This document shows, piece after piece, positions 33,969-39,664 of a stretch of DNA of 39,664 nt. Source of the DNA: Papillibacter sp. (GTDB lineage Bacteria > Bacillota > Clostridia > Oscillospirales > Oscillospiraceae); the NCBI GenBank assembly GCA_012838125.1, contig DUPW01000040.1, forward strand, positions 1 through 39,664, given 5' to 3'. The notes below the pieces were generated by a model. That model was not told the origin of the DNA. It was given only the letters and a program-made list of their open reading frames with translations, and ran no database searches. Both the position numbers and the translations under genes were made by a program. Position 1 is the first letter of the stretch, and every line of letters starts with the position of its first letter.

Positions 33969-34952
33969 ATGGAAAACAACAACACCGTCTTACTGGAAGT
34001 CAAAGACCTCAAAGTCGAGTTCCACACTGACGACGTCACTGTCCACGCCGTCAACGGGGTCACTCTGGCGCTGAAGGAAGGGGAAACCCTTGGACTCGTG
34101 GGCGAAACGGGCGCCGGCAAAACCACCATCGCCCGCACCATTCTCGGCATCCTGCCAAAACCTCAGGGGAACGTGACACAGGGCGAGATATTTTTCGAAG
34201 GGGCCGACATGCTCCGTCTCAGCGAAAAGGAGATGAAGAAGATTCGCGGCGATAAAATCGCCATGATCTTTCAGGATCCCATGACGGCCCTCAACCCCAT
34301 CGAGCGGGTGGGCGACCAGATTGCGGAAGCCATCCGGCTCCACAACAGAATCTCCCACGCCGAGGCCATCTGCCGCTCCATGGAAATGCTGGAAATGGTG
34401 GGCATCCCAAGAGAGCGCTATCTGGAGTTTCCGCACCAGTTCTCCGGCGGCATGAAGCAGCGCGTGGTCATCGCCATGGCGCTGGCCTGCAACCCGAAGC
34501 TCCTTTTGGCGGACGAACCCACCACCGCACTGGATGTGACCATTCAGGCGCAGGTTCTCGCTCTCATGCGGGACCTGACGCACCGACTGGGCACCTCCGT
34601 CCTCCTCATTACCCACGATTTGGGCGTTGTGGCCAGCACGTGCCAATCGGTGGCGGTGGTCTACGCCGGAGAAATCGTGGAATACGGAACGGTGCGCCAC
34701 ATTTTCAACAACCCGCTCCACCCCTACACAAAGGGGCTGTTCGACTCCCTGCCGAACTTAGACGAGTCGAAAAAACGGTTAAAGCCCATCAAAGGCATGA
34801 TGCCGGACCCCACGAATCTCCCGGAAGGCTGCACCTTCTGCGAGCGCTGCGACTACGCCATGGAAATCTGCGCGAGGAAAAAGCCGGCCGAATACGAGCC
34901 GGAAGAGGGACACACCGTCCGGTGCTTCCTTGCGGATAAGGAGGGAATCTGA
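33969..34952 (+). CDS. Opp/Dpp-type ABC importer ATPase (DppD-like)
   Basis: 327 residues. Walker A is GETGAGKTT, the Q loop is [10 protein letters not shown], the signature is [15 protein letters not shown] and Walker B is [12 protein letters not shown]. The switch His lies in ITHDLGVV. The C-terminal oligo_HPY region contains the cysteine cluster [14 protein letters not shown], which in this family can carry an iron-sulfur cluster. GGGAGG lies 6 nt before the ATG. Confidence 0.95.
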   Translation: MENNNTVLLEVKDLKVEFHTDDVTVHAVNGVTLALKEGETLGLVGETGAGKTTIARTILGILPKPQGNVTQGEIFFEGADMLRLSEKEMKKIRGDKIAMIFQDPMTALNPIERVGDQIAEAIRLHNRISHAEAICRSMEMLEMVGIPRERYLEFPHQFSGGMKQRVVIAMALACNPKLLLADEPTTALDVTIQAQVLALMRDLTHRLGTSVLLITHDLGVVASTCQSVAVVYAGEIVEYGTVRHIFNNPLHPYTKGLFDSLPNLDESKKRLKPIKGMMPDPTNLPEGCTFCERCDYAMEICARKKPAEYEPEEGHTVRCFLADKEGI

Positions 34953-35932
34953 TGGCTCCTTTGCTGGAAGTGCAGAATCTGAAAAAGTACTTTAAAACAA
35001 ACCGGGGCATGCTCCACGCGGTGGACGACGTGAGCTTCACACTTGACGCCGGCAAAACCCTCGGCGTCGTGGGCGAATCCGGCTGCGGCAAGAGCACCCT
35101 CGGCCGGACAATTCTGCACCTGATTGACTCAACGGACGGCAAGATTCTCTTCGACGGGCGCGACATCTCAAACCCCACCCGCCGGGAGCTGAGCCGGCTG
35201 CGTCAGGATATGCAGATTATCTTTCAGGACCCGTACTCGTCCCTCAATCCCCGCATGTCCGTGAGCGAGACGATTATGGAGCCGCTGAAACTGCGGAAAA
35301 AATTCAGCAATCAGGAGATTGCCGAGCGCACCAAAGCCCTGATGGACACAGTGGGCCTTGCCGAACGCTTCTGGAACACCTATCCCCACGAGCTCGACGG
35401 CGGCAGGCGGCAGCGCATCGGCATCGCCCGGGCGCTGGCCCTCGGCCCGAAGTTCATCGTGTGCGACGAGCCCGTTTCGGCGCTGGACGTATCCATTCAG
35501 GCCCAGATACTCAACCTCATGCTGGACCTTCAGGAGCAGCGGAATTTAACGTATATCTTCATCACCCACGACCTGTCCGTGGTCAAGTACATAAGCGACG
35601 AAATCATGGTCATGTACCTCGGGCAGGTGGTGGAGAAAGCCCCGTCTCACGAGCTTTTCCGGAGCACCCTCCACCCCTACAGCAAGGCGCTGCTCTCCGC
35701 CATCCCCATTCCGAAGGTGGACGCCCAGAGAGAGCTCATCCCCATGAAGGGCGAGGTCACCTCCCCCATCAACCCGAAGCCGGGATGCCGCTTCTCGGCC
35801 CGGTGTCCCTACGTTCAGGATAAGTGCCACGAGCCTCAGGTCCTTGAGGAAATCATGCCGAATCATTTTGTTTCCTGCTGCCGCTGCAGGGAGATAAATG
35901 AGATAACTGAGTCAGTAAAAGGGAGGAATTAA
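34952..35932 (+). CDS. Opp/Dpp-type ABC importer ATPase (DppF-like)
   Basis: 326 residues. Walker A is GESGCGKST, the Q loop is FQDPYSSLNPRM, and Walker B is FIVCDEPVSALD, with ITHDLSVV. The ABC signature reads LDGGRRQRIGIARAL, where LSGGQ is normal: Ser is Asp and Gln is Arg. The C-terminal region keeps CRFSARCPYVQDKC. The ATG overlaps the stop of the previous gene by 1 nt (TGATG). It forms the ATPase pair with the DppD-like protein. Confidence 0.95.
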   Translation: MAPLLEVQNLKKYFKTNRGMLHAVDDVSFTLDAGKTLGVVGESGCGKSTLGRTILHLIDSTDGKILFDGRDISNPTRRELSRLRQDMQIIFQDPYSSLNPRMSVSETIMEPLKLRKKFSNQEIAERTKALMDTVGLAERFWNTYPHELDGGRRQRIGIARALALGPKFIVCDEPVSALDVSIQAQILNLMLDLQEQRNLTYIFITHDLSVVKYISDEIMVMYLGQVVEKAPSHELFRSTLHPYSKALLSAIPIPKVDAQRELIPMKGEVTSPINPKPGCRFSARCPYVQDKCHEPQVLEEIMPNHFVSCCRCREINEITESVKGRN

Positions 35933-35933
35933 A

Positions 35934-37526
35934 GTGAAGAAATTAGTGTCCATACTCTTATGCGTTGTGTTTCTTCTCAGCTTCGCCGCCTGCACACAGA
36001 AGCAGCCCCCCGCGTCATCCCCCACCCCCGGCCAGACGGCTCAGCCCACCGGGAGCACGCCCGCCGGCGAAGACAGCCCGAAGCCGAAGAAAGACACCGT
36101 CTCCATCGGCGTAGACGGCGACACCGGCACCCTTGACCCCTACATGGTCTCCGGCAACTACCTCGTCGTTATGCGGCAATACGCGGAGGCTCTCTGGGCC
36201 TACGAAGCCGCCGACAACATCAAGTACTTCCTCGCGGAAAGCGTCGACTTCGTCAGCGACACCGAATGGCTCATCCACCTGCGCAAAGACGTCACCTTCT
36301 CAAACGGCAGCCCCTTCACAGCCGACGACGTCATCTTTACCTTTGACTACTGCGTTGAAATCGGCCGCGCCTTCCTTTTAGCCAGCGTGGACTTTGAAAA
36401 GACCCGCAAGGAAGACGACTACACCGTCCGCCTCTTCCTGACGCGCCCGGACACCACCCTGTTTCCGATTATGTCCGACATCGTCATCCTCGACGCAGAG
36501 ACATACAACCCTGAGACGTCCGGCAAGAACCCCGTGGGCACCGGCCCGTACGTTGTGAAGGATTACGTGGTCAACAGCTACGTCTCCCTCGAAGCCCGGG
36601 ACGATTACTGGGGCGGCGCTCCGGCCATCAGGAATGTCGTGTTTAAGAACATCCCCGAATCGGCCCAGAAGGTCAACGCCATCGAGACGGGCGAAGTGGA
36701 CTTCCTCGCCTCCTGCCCGCCGCAGGATGCCGATTACGTCGACTCCCTTGACGGCGTTCACACCTACGCAAAGCCCTCCGTCTCCCACATGTGCCTGACG
36801 TACAACGCCTGCAAGGATTCGCCGCTGGCGACGAAGGAAGCCCGCTGGGCCGTCTCCTACGCCGTGAACAGTCAGGGCATCATCAACGTGGCCCTCAGCG
36901 GTCAGGGCAACGTTGCGGTGGCCCCCTTCTCCTCCGCCAGCGTGGACTTCTTCCCGGAGCTTGCTAACCTCCACGATACATACAAGACGGGCTACAATCT
37001 GGAGCTGGCGAAGAAATACGCCGAAGAGAGCGGCCTTGTTGGCAAGACCGTCCGCCTCGTCACAAACGGCTCGGATATGTTCGTCACCACGGCTCAGATT
37101 GTCCAGCAGGCTCTGAAGGAAATCGGCGTGAACGCAGAGGTCATCAACTACGATCAGGCCACCGTCCGCAACATGATTGCCGGCGAAGAGGACTGGGAAA
37201 TCTACGTCGCCTACATGGCAGGCTCCTCCGGCATGGGGCTCGACCTTGTCTACGCCCAGATTTCAAAGTTTAACCGCAGCCACTTCGACTGGGATGCGGA
37301 AGCCTTCAATCGCTTTAAGGAGAATGGCGAAACCCTGCTGGCGACGACGGATAAAGCCAAGTACAACGAACTGTTCCTTGAATATACAAAGGACTTTACG
37401 GATTACTGCTTCGTTTACGGTATCGCCGAAATGAGCACGTTGCGCGCCTGCAGGGACGACATCGGCGGCGTTTCGCTCCAGGGTCTGCAGCATGACTTCA
37501 TCAAGGAGTGGTATTACATCGATTAA
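35934..37526 (+). CDS. Opp/Dpp-type substrate-binding lipoprotein (family 5)
   Basis: 530 residues with a GTG start, preceded by GGGAGGAAT. The lipoprotein signal peptide ends in LSFAAC (Cys at about 20), followed by a Pro/Ser/Thr linker. The SBP_bac_5 fold is evident: DTGTLDPYM near the N-terminus, then WLIHLRKDVTFSNGSPFTAD followed by DVIFTF, and VGTGPYVVKDY. These proteins bind peptides, but many carry other ligands such as nickel complexes, sugars or aromatic conjugates, so the ligand cannot be read here. It starts 1 nt after the ATPase stop. The cupin genes follow directly, linking its ligand to them. Confidence 0.95.
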   Translation: MKKLVSILLCVVFLLSFAACTQKQPPASSPTPGQTAQPTGSTPAGEDSPKPKKDTVSIGVDGDTGTLDPYMVSGNYLVVMRQYAEALWAYEAADNIKYFLAESVDFVSDTEWLIHLRKDVTFSNGSPFTADDVIFTFDYCVEIGRAFLLASVDFEKTRKEDDYTVRLFLTRPDTTLFPIMSDIVILDAETYNPETSGKNPVGTGPYVVKDYVVNSYVSLEARDDYWGGAPAIRNVVFKNIPESAQKVNAIETGEVDFLASCPPQDADYVDSLDGVHTYAKPSVSHMCLTYNACKDSPLATKEARWAVSYAVNSQGIINVALSGQGNVAVAPFSSASVDFFPELANLHDTYKTGYNLELAKKYAEESGLVGKTVRLVTNGSDMFVTTAQIVQQALKEIGVNAEVINYDQATVRNMIAGEEDWEIYVAYMAGSSGMGLDLVYAQISKFNRSHFDWDAEAFNRFKENGETLLATTDKAKYNELFLEYTKDFTDYCFVYGIAEMSTLRACRDDIGGVSLQGLQHDFIKEWYYID

Positions 37527-37543
37527 ATTTAGCGGAGGTTATC

Positions 37544-38071
37544 ATGGGACAACACGACGGCTTGTTTTACAAGTTTGAAAAGGTCAGAACGAACTCCGGC
37601 CTTCTGCCGACCTTTGAGGCATACTTTCGCGGAGACGCCTGCATCAAGGGCGCGCAAATCTACCTGCCCTACAGGGCGTACCTCAAGCCGGGCGTCATCG
37701 ACCCGGAACCCCACTTCCATCGGGACGAGGAATACCTCGCCTTCGTGGGGCACGACCTGCGGGACGCCTTCGAGTCCTTCGATGCGGAAATCGAGCTGTG
37801 GCTCGGTGAGGACTACGACAACATGGAGAAAATCGTCATCACAAAGCCCACGATGATTCGCGTCCCCCAGTTTTACTGGCACGGTCCCGTTGAGATTAAG
37901 CGGCTTGGCAAACCGCTGTTCTTCCAGCCCGTCCTCTTCAGCAGCCGGTACTACGCCATCCGGCGGCGCACGGACGAGGACGGTAGGGTGTACTTTAACG
38001 CTCTTTGCGAAGGAATGCCCAGCCAAGGGGAAATCGTCACGTTTCCTCCGGCGAAGGCTATCGGGGAGTGA
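37544..38071 (+). CDS. Cupin-fold protein of the DAEIELWLGE family, without Cys tail
   Basis: 175 residues. It aligns with each half of the double cupin: AYFRGD, EPHFHRDEEYLAF (metal motif H-x-H-x3-E), ESFDAEIELWLGEDYDNMEK and RVPQFYWHGPVEIKRLGKP. The C-terminal cysteine tail is absent. It has the best-preserved metal ligands of the three downstream domains. The start at 37544 has GGAGG 5 nt upstream. It lies 17 nt downstream of the binding-protein gene, so it is in the operon. The reaction is unknown. Confidence 0.85.
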   Translation: MGQHDGLFYKFEKVRTNSGLLPTFEAYFRGDACIKGAQIYLPYRAYLKPGVIDPEPHFHRDEEYLAFVGHDLRDAFESFDAEIELWLGEDYDNMEKIVITKPTMIRVPQFYWHGPVEIKRLGKPLFFQPVLFSSRYYAIRRRTDEDGRVYFNALCEGMPSQGEIVTFPPAKAIGE

Positions 38072-38080
38072 GGTGGCGCT

Positions 38081-38719
38081 ATGTCGAAATATGATCATCT
38101 GATTTACGTCTTTGAAAAGCAGTACACCCAGTGGGGCGACTTCATGCCCCCCTATCAGGCCTACTTCAGAGGGCACGACAGTATGCCCGATTCCAGCTTC
38201 TACTCCAGCTACCGCTGCTACATGAAGGAAGCCTTTGTGGACAGGGAAGCCAACTTCCACTCCGAGGAGGAGTATCTCTGCTTCATCGGGTACGATATGA
38301 CCGATCCCTGGGGCTCCTTCGACGCGGAGATTGAGTTCTGGATTGGCGAGTCCCTCGACAAGCTGGAGCAGCACATCATCACCGAGCCCACCATTGTACG
38401 CATCCCGCCGTTTTACTGGCACTGCCCGCTGGAGTTTAAGCGCGTGTCAAAACCCGTTTATCTGCAGGTGCTGGGCATGCGGGGCAAGTTCGGCCCGTAC
38501 TTCCAGCGCATCGACGAAGCCGGCAAGGTCTACATCCAGTATGTGGGCAGCAGCGGGCAAATGCCCTGCCGGTACGACAAGGAAAAACAGTGCACGTTCT
38601 GCGGCCGGTGCTTCAAGGATCGGCTCCTCCACGGCGATAACAGCCCGAATAACGCCACGGAGTCCGCCCTGCGGCATATCGAGACGCAGAAAAAGCTGAA
38701 TCTCGAGTCAAACAAGTAA
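38081..38719 (+). CDS. Cupin-fold protein of the DAEIEFWIGE family with Cys tail
   Basis: 212 residues. The cupin core aligns with its neighbours (AYFRGHDSM, GSFDAEIEFWIGESLDKLE, RIPPFYWHCPLEFKRVSKP). It ends in CRYDKEKQCTFCGRCF, again C-x7-C-x2-C-x2-C, plus a basic tail. The first metal motif reads N58-F-H60-S-E-E-E, so the first His ligand is Asn. That could mean altered metal binding or a non-catalytic partner of the cupin encoded 9 nt upstream. It is the last gene of the operon. Confidence 0.85.
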   Translation: MSKYDHLIYVFEKQYTQWGDFMPPYQAYFRGHDSMPDSSFYSSYRCYMKEAFVDREANFHSEEEYLCFIGYDMTDPWGSFDAEIEFWIGESLDKLEQHIITEPTIVRIPPFYWHCPLEFKRVSKPVYLQVLGMRGKFGPYFQRIDEAGKVYIQYVGSSGQMPCRYDKEKQCTFCGRCFKDRLLHGDNSPNNATESALRHIETQKKLNLESNK

Positions 38720-38757
38720 CTCCATCCCTCCTTTTGGAGTGTGAGCACCTCTCAGAA

Positions 38758-38795
38758 CAAGAACACCGGCAGACGAACGTTTGCCGGCGTTCTTG
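38758..38795 (+). terminator. Hairpin at the end of the Opp/cupin operon
   Basis: A 14-bp stem with one mismatch pairs CAAGAACACCGGCA (38758-38771) with TGCCGGCGTTCTTG (38782-38795). There is only a C/T-rich tract and no clean T run, so it is a probable but imperfect terminator. Confidence 0.55.
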
Positions 38796-38826
38796 CCCTC
38801 TCCTCACCCGTTTTATGCAGCAAAGC

Positions 38827-38856
38827 TTGACCGGGCGGCCCTTTTCAGCCTAATAT
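38827..38856 (+). promoter_or_regulatory. Predicted promoter of the MBL-fold gene
   Basis: -35 TTGACC (38827-38832, 5/6), an 18-bp spacer and -10 TAATAT (38851-38856, 4/6), 47 bp upstream of the start. Confidence 0.5.
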
Positions 38857-38903
38857 ATACTTAAAAGGGAAGAAAAGAAGTATAACAAAACGGAGGGGAG
38901 ACA

Positions 38904-39617
38904 ATGTTAGAGCACAACATGCCGCTTGAAACCGTACAGATTTGCGAGTCTGCATACCGCATTGAGGATAACGGCGTGCGCTGCCACCTGTTTATCGGCA
39001 CGGAAAAGGCCCTTTTGGTGGACACGGGTTTCGGCGAGTCAGGCAGTCTCATGGAGAAAGTCCGGGCCCTCACCGATAAGCCGGTGATGCTCGTCATCAC
39101 CCACGCCGATGGCGACCATATCGGGGGCAACGGCGAGTTTGAAACGGCCCACATGCACCCGGCGGAAATGGCGTATTATGTTACGCGGTCGAAGGAGAAA
39201 AACCCCAGCGTCTCCGCCCTGTGGGAGGGGGACGTCATCGACATCGGCGGCCGCTGTTTGGAGGTTATCCACATCCCCGGACACACGCCCGGCAGCATCG
39301 CCCTGCTGGATCGGGAAAACCGCATTCTCGTCTCGGGGGACACCGTTTCCGAAGCCTCCATCTATATGTTCGGCGAGGTGCGCCATCTTGGTGCTTATAT
39401 CGCCACCCTTGAAAAGCTCATGAAAATGCGGGACTTGTTCGACGAAATCTACCCGTCCCACGGACCGTTTCCCTTATCCCCCGCGCAGATTGACAGAGTC
39501 CACGCAGCAGCCCTCAAGCTCGCCGCCGGCGAGCTGTCTCCGCAGGAGCCTCCCAAATCCATTCCGGCGAAAATGTACGTGGGAGACGGGGCGTCCTTCT
39601 ACTATTACGCGTTCTAA
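38904..39617 (+). CDS. MBL-fold metallo-hydrolase
   Basis: 237 residues with the metallo-beta-lactamase fold. Motif 1 is VITHADGDHIGG, in which the usual HxHxDH is H-A-D-G-D-H, so the second His is Asp. Later ligands appear in IHIPGHTPGSIAL and ILVSGDTVSEAS, and a final His lies in YPSHGPFPL. The Asp variant is seen in some small MBL hydrolases and may change metal occupancy. Family members include lactonases, glyoxalase II and ring hydrolases, and the substrate is unknown. It has its own promoter and terminator. GGAGGGG lies 5 nt before the ATG. Confidence 0.9.
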   Translation: MLEHNMPLETVQICESAYRIEDNGVRCHLFIGTEKALLVDTGFGESGSLMEKVRALTDKPVMLVITHADGDHIGGNGEFETAHMHPAEMAYYVTRSKEKNPSVSALWEGDVIDIGGRCLEVIHIPGHTPGSIALLDRENRILVSGDTVSEASIYMFGEVRHLGAYIATLEKLMKMRDLFDEIYPSHGPFPLSPAQIDRVHAAALKLAAGELSPQEPPKSIPAKMYVGDGASFYYYAF

Positions 39618-39631
39618 AAGGATATATAGAC

Positions 39632-39660
39632 GGGGCTGTGCCGCAGTGCGGCACAGCCCC
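39632..39660 (+). terminator. Terminator of the MBL-fold gene
   Basis: A perfect 13-bp GC-rich stem, GGGGCTGTGCCGC (39632-39644) with GCGGCACAGCCCC (39648-39660), and a 3-nt loop. The window ends four bases later, so any T run cannot be seen. Confidence 0.75.
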
Positions 39661-39664
39661 TAAC

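Overview
The window looks like about 40 kb of chromosome from an anaerobic, Gram-positive-type bacterium, most likely Clostridia. The support is: S-layer homology (SLH) domains, lipoprotein signal peptides, strong AGGAGG-type ribosome binding sites, GTG and TTG starts, an oxygen-sensitive glycyl radical enzyme (GRE), a PucR-type regulator and many intrinsic terminators. By eye most of it is near 55-60% GC. The stretch from about 1.8 to 8.1 kb is clearly more AT-rich and is flanked by an intact tRNA-Ala gene and a decayed copy of the same tRNA plus its terminator, so it looks like an insertion or duplication.

Layout. 0.2-1.1 kb: an SDR dehydrogenase with promoter and terminator, then about 0.5 kb of decayed GC-rich repeats. 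1.7-8.3 kb: tRNA-Ala(CGC), a 1132-residue GLUG/SLH surface protein, a NarL-type response regulator (apparently frameshifted), its 7TM histidine kinase, and the tRNA relic. 8.4-10.6 kb: a VOC protein and an FAD-dependent oxidoreductase. 10.9-16.0 kb: a sugar-type (RbsABC-like) ABC importer in one minus-strand operon with the oxidoreductase. 16.6-20.2 kb, divergent: a glycyl radical enzyme and a UroD/methyltransferase-fold protein. 20.2-23 kb: a PucR-type regulator and a PhlG/phloretin-hydrolase-type C-C hydrolase. 23.4-26.4 kb: an M20 peptidase with two polytopic membrane proteins. 26.6-27.5 kb: two paralogous cysteine-rich small proteins. 27.8-28.7 kb: two small cupins. 29.0-30.7 kb: a sigma-54-activator-like regulator whose AAA+ domain has lost its catalytic motifs. 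30.8-38.7 kb: a plus-strand operon of a double cupin, a complete Opp/Dpp-type ABC importer and two further cupins. 38.9-39.6 kb: an MBL-fold hydrolase.

How it may fit together (inference). Two importers, a GRE, a UroD-like protein, an SDR, an FAD oxidoreductase, a PhlG-like hydrolase and at least five cupin domains suggest anaerobic catabolism of an imported plant-derived or aromatic/polyphenolic compound. The most unusual parts are a cupin family with a conserved C-x7-C-x2-C-x2-C tail built around an Opp-type transporter, the GRE/UroD pair with no GRE activase in the window, and the ATPase-dead regulator beside the cupins. No CRISPR array, phage genes, transposase or integrase were seen.
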